Part shown: piece by piece, positions 1 through 7,088 of the stretch
Layout: every line of letters begins with the position of its first letter
Position numbering within the stretch: position 1 is the first letter of the stretch
Assembly (NCBI GenBank): GCA_026397725.1
Contig: JAPLUI010000185.1
Location: 1 to 44,634 of the forward strand
DNA from: Verrucomicrobiota bacterium
GTDB lineage: Bacteria; Verrucomicrobiota; Verrucomicrobiia; Verrucomicrobiales; Akkermansiaceae
Direction: 5' to 3'
DNA length: 44,634 nt
Translations under genes and position numbers: made by a program
The notes under the pieces: model-generated
Database searches by the model: none
What the model saw: the letters and a program-made list of their open reading frames with translations, nothing else
What the model was told of the DNA's origin: nothing

Positions 1-1
1 A

Positions 2-409
2 TCACACTTCGACAAATGGCTGTATTTCCTCAAACACTTGTCCAGCATGGAAGACATCCCGCAGATTTTGCGGGAGCCGATCTTCGAGCGGGGGTTTGCG
101 CTGGCCTCGCTGGCGGCGATGAGTGAAGATGAACGAGGCGCCTACGATCATAGCCTCAAGGTCTATTGGGATTTGAACAATGTGGTGACCACTGCCAAGG
201 ACGAGGGCCTGGCGCAGGGCCGGGCACAGGGCCGGGCGGAAGGTCGGGCGGAAGGTCGGGCGGAAGGCCGGACGGAAGGCCGGGCGGAAGGTCGGGCGGA
301 AGGCCGGACGGAAGGTCGGGCGGAAGGGCTCAATGAAGCCCTGCAACTCCTGCTCGCCACGGGGATGGACGAGGCAGTGGCGAGAAAAGCCCTGAACCTG
401 ACGGCGTAG
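2..409 (+). CDS. C-terminal part of Rpn-family PD-(D/E)XK nuclease/putative transposase
   Basis: The reading frame is open from the first bases of the window, so the N-terminal nuclease core is missing. What remains begins SHFDKWLYFLKHLSSM and continues into the helical IFERGFALASLAAMSEDER segment seen in Rpn-type recombination-promoting nucleases. The tail is a run of GRAEG/GRTEG pentapeptide-like units coded by near-perfect 12-bp repeats (about 217-330), followed by LNEALQLLLATGMDEAVARKAL, which matches the usual end of this family (charged Gly-rich coiled region, then a short GM.E.V helix pair). Family proteins are thought to nick DNA and promote recA-independent recombination. Assignment rests on the tail only, because the catalytic residues lie outside the window. 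Confidence 0.72.
   Translation, partial: SHFDKWLYFLKHLSSMEDIPQILREPIFERGFALASLAAMSEDERGAYDHSLKVYWDLNNVVTTAKDEGLAQGRAQGRAEGRAEGRAEGRTEGRAEGRAEGRTEGRAEGLNEALQLLLATGMDEAVARKALNLTA
217..330 (+). repeat. 12-bp tandem repeat inside the Rpn-like gene
   Basis: About nine units of the form ggccgggcggaa / ggtcgggcggaa / ggccggacggaa follow one another in frame, each coding Gly-Arg-(Ala/Thr)-Glu. Unit variation is confined to a few positions. Because the period is a multiple of three, copy-number change would lengthen or shorten the tail without breaking the frame. Confidence 0.85.
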
Positions 410-1054
410 TTGTGGTCAGGTCCACCCATGCCGGGAAGTTCTGGTTGCGCCATGAACCGGCCGGGCACGCCTCCGGACGTGGTTTTTTTGTTTTCTCAAA
501 CTGTTCATTTGACCGCTTGTGTAAAGTCCGGTGAAACCGTGATTGTTTCTCCGACCCCATATCACAGGCGAACGGGACGGTGAGCAACGTGGCGCTGGCG
601 GCGGCGGGTTGGACAAGCCCGGGATTGGCCACCAGGCTGATGGCCCAGAGCATGCAGGTGACTCGACCCATTTCACACCCTGTTCCGGACTTTCCCATGC
701 CTTCCCATCGATCTCGCTTGTTGGAATGGCAAATAGCCGCTTAGGCTGCGGGTAGCCGCAACCCCACCCGCGCCCCGCGACCATCATGCAACCCGACCAA
801 GTAGGCGTCCTTCCCATCGCCAACACCGACAAGCCCGGTCGGGGGGCGGAGGTCGTGTTCGGGCATGGGCCGGGCGGCGCGTCCCATGGCAGGAGACGCG
901 GCGGAAAAGCATCCTCAGGGAGGTTCAGAACATCCTCAGCCTCCCTCGGTGCATCCTCACCCGTGTGCCGGGCATCCCCGATCCTTCCATTCTCCTCTGC
1001 GGCCCCCTCCGTGCTCTCCGCACCTCCACGGTTCGCTTCAACCACCCCACGCCC
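410..1054. other. 645-bp spacer without a convincing gene
   Basis: Reading frames cross this stretch on both strands but none shows a recognisable domain, and their composition looks like GC-rich shadow coding. A short inverted pair (gcgggt ... acccgc, about 750-773) and several catcctca direct repeats (about 910-960) are visible. The promoter of the SMEK-TIR operon should lie here, but I cannot point to convincing -35/-10 boxes. Confidence 0.5.
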
Positions 1055-3019
1055 ATGAAACGAGTTATTGTCATGGACCGCATTACCAACGCATTTGGCC
1101 AGCTTGAGAGCTACCTCAAGCTCAATTCCGGCCAGAACCTCAACAGCCCCGCCGGACTCGCCGAAGACCTCTGCGTCCCGCTCCTCAAGCTCGTCTATGG
1201 CTACGACCTCGTCAATGTGAACGCGGAGGACAACAGCGCCGCCGCCATCGACCTGCTGGACCGCGCCCGCCGCCTCGCCGTGCAGGTGACCGTCAAGGCC
1301 ACCGCCGGGAAAATCCGCGACACCCTCCGCGCCATCCCCAAGTCCGCTTTCAAACATGAGTTCGACCGGATCATCATCCTCTTCCTCGTGCGCAAGGCAC
1401 CGGCCGAGCCTGGGCGATCCGGAAACTTCACCCACTGTGCCACCCATACTGTCACCACCCTCGACATCGACTCCCTTATTTCTGCCATCCGGACGCTGGA
1501 GCTTTCCGCGCAGGAGAAAATCGCGGAGTTTCTGGAAAAGGAAATCGGGAATCCCGTCCGTCCGGAGATCCACGACACAACCTCCCTGATTCGACCCGCT
1601 CCCATCACCATGAATGCCAAGGATTCTCCCGCCTCCAAAAAGACCATCCGCTTTTTTGTCTCCTATGCGCATGCCGATTATGAAGACAAGACACAGGGAT
1701 CCAAACTTAAGGACTTGCGGGAGCGATTGGAGAAGAAGCTAAAGCTCTCCATGCAGTATAAGTTCGAGGTTTGGGACGATTTTAAGATTCTCCCGGGCAA
1801 CGACTGGCTGAAGAAGATCAATGAAAACCTGGAATCATGCGACTTCGGGTTGATCATGGTGTCCGAGAATCTGCTGGTTTCGGATTTCGTCAAGAGGGTT
1901 GAACTCCAGCGGTTCTTGGATCGGGCGAAACCCTGTATCCCGGTCTCTTTCGGCATTCTCGATTTCTCCCGCGATCTGCAGGGCTTGGAAAAAGAGCAGA
2001 TCTTCCTGCTCAGGCGTACTGGTGACCCTTCCCGCGCGTTTGTGGAATGCACGACCGATTCCCTGAAGAATGAATTCGCAAAACACCTGGTGGATTTGAT
2101 AGAGGCAAAGATCGGGGTGTCCGCCATCCCTGCGGCACAAGCGGTAAGCCACAGTATCGAGGGTTTGCCCCCAACCGGCGACCAAGGGCATAGCGCACCC
2201 CCGGACGCCAGTTTGCCGTCCCCATCCCGGGAAAAGGATCGTCAACTTACACCAGAGGAGAAGTCCAAGCTTAGCTCGGTTTTTGGCAAGCAGTTAGACA
2301 AGATAAAATGCATCCTGGAATCCAACAAGGAACTTCGCGAACTGCTGATCGCCACCTTCGGGGTTCCTCCTGATTTGGGCGCAGAGGAGGCCACGCTCCA
2401 CCTGATGGTTCATTTCCACGTTGGCTTTATCGAGGCGCTAGGCAGGTGCCACCAGCTCTATCGGCAGCATGAGCAAAAGCGTGCGATCATCGAGTTCGTT
2501 GGCATGATCATGTTTCTGGCCATGGATGCCGATTATGCGGAACGCTTGCGCAATGGCGATTCCCGCAGCGCGATGGATATCCCCAAAGACGCGCGGCAGG
2601 GCATCGTTTCGCTGCTTGCCTGTTGGCTTAATGGCGAGCCGAGCTATCCGTTGCGGGATATTCCAAAGGAGAAGGAGTTTGGTTCGTGGGAGACTCTTCC
2701 GAAAGACCGCCTGCCGGAAAGGCGGCTATCATTGATGAAGCAGCATGGCATCGATCCGGCTTCCCCGGAAGCCGAGAGGCGGCTGAAATCAAAGACACTG
2801 GCCCTGAAAAATGCCGCGATACCCGCATGGCTGGTCATTTCGGAAGGGGACAGGGATTTACTTCCCGAGTTGCAACAGGAGGATTCCTGGTGCCAACACC
2901 TGCTCATTCTTGTGGCAACTTCCGAGGCGACGATCCACTCCCGGCGCGGCTGTAACTACAATATGAATTTCGAAGACCAACTCGACCTCCTCTTGAACAC
3001 CATCTATCCCACCCCATGA
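1055..3019 (+). CDS. SMEK-TIR domain protein, likely effector of a conflict system
   Basis: A protein of 654 aa if started at the ATG giving MKRVIVMDRITNAFGQLES; in-frame codons upstream lack homologous-looking sequence. Residues about 8-160 resemble the SMEK domain found in bacterial defence proteins (LAEDLCVPLLKLVYGYDLVN, then AIDLLDRARRLAVQVTVKA). Residues about 198-340 form a TIR domain: FFVSYAHADYED strand A, WDDFKILPGNDWLKKI, a SCDFGLIMVSENLLVSDF stretch and KRVELQRFL carrying the candidate catalytic Glu. Bacterial TIRs of this kind cleave NAD+ when triggered; that activity is known for the family, not shown here. The last ~230 residues are helical and unrecognised. The stop overlaps the MoxR start (ATGA), so the two proteins are probably translated together, with MoxR and the FGE-domain proteins acting as control or sensor partners. 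Confidence 0.85.
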   Translation: MKRVIVMDRITNAFGQLESYLKLNSGQNLNSPAGLAEDLCVPLLKLVYGYDLVNVNAEDNSAAAIDLLDRARRLAVQVTVKATAGKIRDTLRAIPKSAFKHEFDRIIILFLVRKAPAEPGRSGNFTHCATHTVTTLDIDSLISAIRTLELSAQEKIAEFLEKEIGNPVRPEIHDTTSLIRPAPITMNAKDSPASKKTIRFFVSYAHADYEDKTQGSKLKDLRERLEKKLKLSMQYKFEVWDDFKILPGNDWLKKINENLESCDFGLIMVSENLLVSDFVKRVELQRFLDRAKPCIPVSFGILDFSRDLQGLEKEQIFLLRRTGDPSRAFVECTTDSLKNEFAKHLVDLIEAKIGVSAIPAAQAVSHSIEGLPPTGDQGHSAPPDASLPSPSREKDRQLTPEEKSKLSSVFGKQLDKIKCILESNKELRELLIATFGVPPDLGAEEATLHLMVHFHVGFIEALGRCHQLYRQHEQKRAIIEFVGMIMFLAMDADYAERLRNGDSRSAMDIPKDARQGIVSLLACWLNGEPSYPLRDIPKEKEFGSWETLPKDRLPERRLSLMKQHGIDPASPEAERRLKSKTLALKNAAIPAWLVISEGDRDLLPELQQEDSWCQHLLILVATSEATIHSRRGCNYNMNFEDQLDLLLNTIYPTP

Positions 3020-3990
3020 ACCCGCCCTCGCTCCCCATGAATCTAGTCGGTCCGACCCAAACCTTGCAGGGTTTCGGTCACTGGCCTGAGACCTCGCATG
3101 TGTTCGCGGAAGACGACATCCGTGCCATCAACATGGCATTGGCGTCCGGTCGGCCGCTGCTGTTGCGCGGCGAGCCGGGCTGCGGCAAGAGCCAGCTTGC
3201 CAGGGCTGCCGCCGAGATGCTCGAATGGCCGCTGCTCGCCCGCGTGGTCAACGGCCGCTGCGAACCGGAGGACTTGCTCTATCGCTTCGATGCCGTGGCC
3301 CGCCTGGCCAAGGCCCAGATTCTGCCGAAAACGGATGAGGCGATGAAGGAGTTGGCCGCCGAACACTTCTTGCTCCCGGAAATCCTCTGGTGGGCGCTCA
3401 ATCCCGAGAACGCCGCCCAACGATACCACGACTCCATCAAACACTGCGGCGCCATCGCCTGCGACTACGGCAAGGAAACCCGCTATCCGTTTGCCGAGGA
3501 CAAAGGTTGCGTGGTTCTCATCGATGAAATCGACAAGGCGGATTCGGAGGTGCCCAACAGTCTGTTGGAAGCCTTCTCCCTTGGCGGCTTCGGGCTGCCC
3601 TACGGGGGCGGCTCAGTCACGGCGAAGGGTGTCAAGTCGCCACTCATCATCGTTACCACCAACGAGGACCGTGAATTGCCGCCGGCCTTCGTGCGCCGCT
3701 GTCTGGTCCATCAAATGGACCCGCCCAAGGATGGTCTGAAAGCGTATTTCGGCGGCAGGGCAAGGGCGCATTTCCCCGATAAAACGGAATTATCTGACGA
3801 TGTGCTTGGAGAAGCAATCGGGCGCCTGATTGAGGACCGCGCCCTGATGAAGTCCCAGGATCTCCCTCAGCCCGGCTTGGCGGAATTGCTCGACCTGCTG
3901 CGGGCTGTGGTCGCCATGGGCAAGGGCACCGATCTGGAGGAAATGAAGAGCTTCGTTTCCTTCGCCTTTCGCAAACACCGTCTGGATTGA
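3016..3990 (+). CDS. MoxR-family AAA+ ATPase of the TIR/FGE locus
   Basis: A 324-aa AAA+ ATPase. Walker A is GEPGCGKS at residues 52-59, Walker B is VVLIDE at 166-171 followed by IDKAD, sensor 1 is TTNED at 214-218, and paired arginines at 227-228 (FVRRC) are arginine-finger candidates. It is longer between Walker A and B than the MoxR at 14233, suggesting a different client. MoxR proteins remodel partner complexes and in ternary bacterial conflict systems are encoded beside an effector and a sensor/adaptor; here the neighbours are a TIR effector upstream (ATGA overlap) and an FGE-tailed protein 12 bp downstream. A second ATG seven codons in is a possible alternative start, but the overlapping ATG fits operon architecture better. 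Confidence 0.88.
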   Translation: MNPPSLPMNLVGPTQTLQGFGHWPETSHVFAEDDIRAINMALASGRPLLLRGEPGCGKSQLARAAAEMLEWPLLARVVNGRCEPEDLLYRFDAVARLAKAQILPKTDEAMKELAAEHFLLPEILWWALNPENAAQRYHDSIKHCGAIACDYGKETRYPFAEDKGCVVLIDEIDKADSEVPNSLLEAFSLGGFGLPYGGGSVTAKGVKSPLIIVTTNEDRELPPAFVRRCLVHQMDPPKDGLKAYFGGRARAHFPDKTELSDDVLGEAIGRLIEDRALMKSQDLPQPGLAELLDLLRAVVAMGKGTDLEEMKSFVSFAFRKHRLD

Positions 3991-4002
3991 GTTCAGCCTG
4001 CC

Positions 4003-6750
4003 ATGTTCCGTGCTCCCGTCTATCGCTCCGATCTGTTTCTGGCCTTGGCGCACGCCGGGGGCGACGCGCGGGAGCGTGAAGCCATCGCGAGGCTCTGGGG
4101 ATTCGAGGCCGGTGACGCGAAGGAGGAGGAGAAATCCGCCACCATCACCTCACCCGCTCCTCTGCCGCAGGCACCGCCCCGGCAAGAGACCCCGGCACCG
4201 CCTTCGCCCGGCGACCATTTCCCCTTATGGCGTGCTACGCGATTGGCGGTGACCCCGGAGGAGACGCTCGCGGAAAAACGCCGCCCCTGCGAGAAAATCA
4301 ACACCGTGCCGCATGTCACCGTGGAGCAACTCTCCGAGCGCCATGGTGCCCCGCTGCCGGGCAGGCCGCTGATCCGCTGGGCCCGCTTGTGGCCGTTCCT
4401 CAAGCGGATCCTCGGGCACCACGCCCCTTCCAGCACTCCGGACATTCCGCAGACGGTCAAGCTGCTTGCGCTCTGCCGGCCGCTGACCCGGTTGCCGTTC
4501 CGCCCGCGTCTCAAGTGGCATCCCAGAGTCCGCGTGCTGGTGGATCGCCGCGACGGGCTGGCTCCATTCTGGGGTGACTACGACCGCTTGCTCCGGCGGT
4601 TGGGGCGAATCCGCGGGGCGAATGGACTGAGTTGCACCTGGCTCGCCCCGGACAGCGACTCTCCCACCGGCTTTGCCGATGTTTCCCCGGCAGTGGCGCA
4701 AGGACGTGACATTTTCCGTCTGCCGCGCGGTGGAACGGCCGTCCTCGCGCTTGGTGATCTCGCCCAATACCTTGGTGGTCGTCACCAGCAAGCCTGGCTG
4801 TCCCTGGGGCGGCGGCTGCGTGCTTCCGGCATCCGCCCGTGGGCCTTGTGCCCGTGTCCGCCCTCCCGCTGGGACTCGCGCATGGCCCGGGCCTGGAACC
4901 TGGCCGCATGGGATCGGAACGGGCGGCTGCCGTTGGGACCGCGTGGACGAATGCCCGACCATGGCGGTGAGACCGCCGTTGACGCGAACACTCTGTCCCG
5001 AATGCTCTCCCCGGCCGTGCGGGTCGAGATGGGTCTGCTGCGGGACCTCCGCATGCTCCTGCCCCAGGCGGAGGTGGGGTTGGAATACGACCTTTTCCAA
5101 GCTCCGGACACCACCGGCAATCCGCTCGGGCTCATGTTCCAGGGCGGTCGTTTGCGCGATATCCGCGCCACGCTGCGCGAGGAAACACCCGACCGGCTGG
5201 CACCGGTGGTCGCGGCCATCCTGCGCCACCACGCCTACGCGCCCGCCTATCTTCATTTTGAGATTCTGGCCCTGCGCTATTGGCTGGTTGACGGCCAGTG
5301 GAATGAGCTTGTGATAAGCAACATCATTCCGGGGGACGCCTTGGAGAAGGCCACCATCTTCTACCAGGGTTTTCTCAGATCCGTGCGCGACCAGCACCCG
5401 GGATTCTCGGACGCAGCCACGGCGGGGGTCTTGGGACGCGACTTGGAGCGATTGGATACGAACGCTTTCGCGACCCAAACGGAGAGGCAGATCGCCTGGG
5501 TGCTGGCCGCTGACCTCAAGCCTGGCGATCCGTTGCCCGACCACATCGACTCCGCGGTGATCGCCTGGGTCTATCATGGACTCCCCGCCCATGAGCCGAA
5601 TATCATGCATGGCGAGGGACTTATCGCCGGGGGACGGCCCGGAGCCGGACGCTTTCCCATGGTCGGATTCAAGGCGCGAGAGCGGATTTTCACGGTCTCC
5701 AAGGGCGGCATTACCCGCCTCATGGAGTGGTCTGGACAAAGCGTTTTCCCGCCGGATGATTTGCGGGCTAATCCCCCGATTGCCATCTCTTCCGGCGGTG
5801 AGAAATATTCCCTCGAGCAAATCTTCCGCCCCGCCTGGGCGCGGCGGATGTGGTATGACGGGTATGGGTTGGCGGCGGAGTTTGCGGTGGCGGGCGTGGC
5901 CTTTGTTTTGCGCTGGATTTCGCCGGGGCGGTTTCTCATGGGCTCGCCGGAGGATGAACCGGGACGCTGGAAACCCGAAGGTCCGCAGCGCGAGGTGGTC
6001 ATCCGCGAGGGCTTCTGGCTGGGGGAAACCACGGTGACCCAAGCGCAGTGGCGGACAGTGACCGGGAACAATCCGAGCCATTTCAAGGGCCCGGTCGAGC
6101 TGCCGGTGGAGCAGGTATCGTGGGAGGATTGCAACGATTATTGCGCCAAGTTGAACGCCCTTGGAAACGGCCCCGTTTTCCGGCTGCCCAAGGAAGAAGA
6201 ATGGGAATATGCCTGCCGCGCGGGAACGGAAACCGCGCTCTGGACCGGCGGGATTACGATCAAGGGTGATAGCAATGCGCCGGAATTGGATGCCATCGCT
6301 TGGTATGGTGGGAACAGCGGACAGGAACTGGAAGTGGAGAATCCCTACGACGCGAAGGACTGGCCCGAGCGCCAATACAAGGATGCCATGGCGGGAACCC
6401 ACCGCGTGAAACTCAAGGCGGCCAACCCGTGGGGACTTCATGACATGCTCGGCAACGTGTGGGAATGGTGCGAGGACCTTTGGGACGAACGCGCTTACGA
6501 AAAGTCCGTGGCAGGCGAAACTATGGCTGCTGCGGAAGAACGCGCCGACCGCGTGGTGCGCGGCGGCGCCTGGGACTTCCGGGCGCGGTTCTGCCGCGCC
6601 GCCTTCCGCTTCGGGAGCGGGCCAGGCCCCCGCTGGCTCGGCCTGGGCTTGCGCTTGGCCGCAGGTCAGGAGCTTGGCGGCGGAGCCGCAGGGAGCGGTA
6701 GCGACCCAGCGGGCGGAGCCGCCGGGAGCGGTAGCGACCCGGCTGGCTGA
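4003..6750 (+). CDS. Large adaptor/sensor protein with C-terminal FGE-like (C-type lectin fold) variable domain
   Basis: A 915-aa cytoplasmic protein. It opens with a short helical segment (RSDLFLALAHAGG), then a Pro-rich linker (residues ~45-75), then a large domain (~100-600) containing RVLVDRRDGLAPFWGDYDRL. This resembles the SAV_2336-related/vWA-like partners of MoxR in conflict systems; that part is a tentative match. Residues ~626-890 are a formylglycine-generating-enzyme-like domain: ISPGRFLMGSPEDEPGR, EGFWLGETTVTQAQW, EEEWEYACRAGT, GLHDMLGNVWEWCEDL and RVVRGGAWDF...CRAA. Only one Cys lies in the region where true FGEs carry their catalytic pair, so ligand binding rather than catalysis is likely. 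Residues ~850-888 are the putative variable region, followed by two GGAAGSGSDPA units and a stop codon inside a stem-loop. Confidence 0.82.
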   Translation: MFRAPVYRSDLFLALAHAGGDAREREAIARLWGFEAGDAKEEEKSATITSPAPLPQAPPRQETPAPPSPGDHFPLWRATRLAVTPEETLAEKRRPCEKINTVPHVTVEQLSERHGAPLPGRPLIRWARLWPFLKRILGHHAPSSTPDIPQTVKLLALCRPLTRLPFRPRLKWHPRVRVLVDRRDGLAPFWGDYDRLLRRLGRIRGANGLSCTWLAPDSDSPTGFADVSPAVAQGRDIFRLPRGGTAVLALGDLAQYLGGRHQQAWLSLGRRLRASGIRPWALCPCPPSRWDSRMARAWNLAAWDRNGRLPLGPRGRMPDHGGETAVDANTLSRMLSPAVRVEMGLLRDLRMLLPQAEVGLEYDLFQAPDTTGNPLGLMFQGGRLRDIRATLREETPDRLAPVVAAILRHHAYAPAYLHFEILALRYWLVDGQWNELVISNIIPGDALEKATIFYQGFLRSVRDQHPGFSDAATAGVLGRDLERLDTNAFATQTERQIAWVLAADLKPGDPLPDHIDSAVIAWVYHGLPAHEPNIMHGEGLIAGGRPGAGRFPMVGFKARERIFTVSKGGITRLMEWSGQSVFPPDDLRANPPIAISSGGEKYSLEQIFRPAWARRMWYDGYGLAAEFAVAGVAFVLRWISPGRFLMGSPEDEPGRWKPEGPQREVVIREGFWLGETTVTQAQWRTVTGNNPSHFKGPVELPVEQVSWEDCNDYCAKLNALGNGPVFRLPKEEEWEYACRAGTETALWTGGITIKGDSNAPELDAIAWYGGNSGQELEVENPYDAKDWPERQYKDAMAGTHRVKLKAANPWGLHDMLGNVWEWCEDLWDERAYEKSVAGETMAAAEERADRVVRGGAWDFRARFCRAAFRFGSGPGPRWLGLGLRLAAGQELGGGAAGSGSDPAGGAAGSGSDPAG
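6551..6667 (+). other. Putative DGR variable region, copy A
   Basis: This 117-bp segment aligns without gaps to 7795-7911. The first 23 bp and the last 25 bp are identical in the two copies. In the 69-bp core (6574-6642 against 7818-7886) I count 19 differences touching 14 of 23 codons; 17 of the 19 fall at codon positions 1 or 2 and only two at position 3. The invariant codons encode a scaffold (R-A-R, C-R-A-A, R). The variable codons end mostly in C, as expected when AAC codons of a template repeat are randomised at adenines. It codes the ligand-binding face of the FGE/C-type lectin fold. Confidence 0.8.
6679..6740 (+). repeat. 33-bp-period tandem repeat between variable region A and its hairpin
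   Basis: Two 29-bp blocks (6679-6707 and 6712-6740) differ at one base and sit 33 bp apart, coding two GGAAGSGSDPA units at the end of the protein. A degenerate single version of the same block (about 7922-7950) precedes the hairpin of the second FGE gene. Confidence 0.8.
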
Positions 6751-6765
6751 GGGACGAAGCCAGCC
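6741..6765 (+). other. Stem-loop downstream of variable region A
   Basis: A perfect 8-bp stem, ggctggct (6741-6748) with agccagcc (6758-6765), encloses the loop gagggacga. The TGA stop codon straddles stem and loop (6748-6750). The same loop and inner stem recur at 7953-7981, with a compensatory outer base-pair swap. DGRs commonly need a hairpin or cruciform just after the variable region for target recognition. Confidence 0.8.
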
Positions 6766-6771
6766 ACACTC

Positions 6772-6795
6772 GCCGCGCAGCGGCCGATTTTTTTT
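6772..6795 (+). terminator. Rho-independent terminator after the FGE fusion gene
   Basis: A 5-bp GC stem (gccgc 6772-6776, gcggc 6780-6784) with loop gca is followed within three bases by eight T residues (6788-6795). It lies just past the variable-region hairpin and should separate this transcript from the second FGE gene. Confidence 0.65.
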
Positions 6796-6838
6796 ACGAA
6801 ATTTCACCTAACGAACGACACCGATGAAATTGAAATTC

Positions 6839-7047
6839 TGGTTACTACTCAGGTATGGCAGAATCATTTATGGCAGAATCATTTCAGAATTGGAAAAAGT
6901 CATTGGATCAACCCCTGTCTGTGCGCATCCGCACGCAGACAGGCCGACCCGTGATGAATCCCCCTCAAGACTCTTGAAAAACTCTTGAAAAATGATTCTG
7001 CCATCAATGATTCTGCCATGAATTCTTTGGAACCTGAGTAGTAACCA
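6839..7047. mobile_element. MITE-like palindromic element of about 210 bp
   Basis: The outer 16 bp are perfect inverted repeats (tggttactactcaggt at 6839-6854; complement at 7032-7047). Inside each arm is a tandem pair of a 15-bp unit, atggcagaatcattt (6855-6869 and 6870-6884), with complements at 6990-7004 and, with one change, 7005-7019. The centre holds a smaller hairpin (cctgtctg ... cagacagg, about 6914-6942). There is no ORF. The whole could fold as one long hairpin on either strand. No clear target-site duplication was seen. Confidence 0.75.
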
Positions 7048-7050
7048 AAA

Positions 7051-7078
7051 ATCATCAATCAGAGATCATCAATCAGAG
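7051..7078 (+). repeat. Perfect 14-bp direct duplication upstream of the second FGE gene
   Basis: atcatcaatcagag occurs at 7051-7064 and again at 7065-7078, ending 10 bp before the ATG at 7089. It occupies the expected leader/ribosome-binding position and no Shine-Dalgarno sequence is apparent. Confidence 0.85.
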
Positions 7079-7088
7079 TTCTTCCCCC

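Noticed and set aside
217..330. Possible CRISPR array
   Set aside because: The repeats are contiguous 12-bp coding units without spacers. No true CRISPR array or cas gene was seen in the window.
416..1672. Long minus-strand frame of 418 codons opposite the SMEK-TIR start
   Set aside because: Much of it lies antisense to the SMEK domain coding region and the protein has no domain; it is a GC-skew shadow.
4225..6807. 860-codon minus-strand frame antisense to the FGE fusion gene
   Set aside because: Low-complexity Arg/Pro/Gly-rich sequence with no motifs, and the plus strand encodes clear FGE and adaptor domains.
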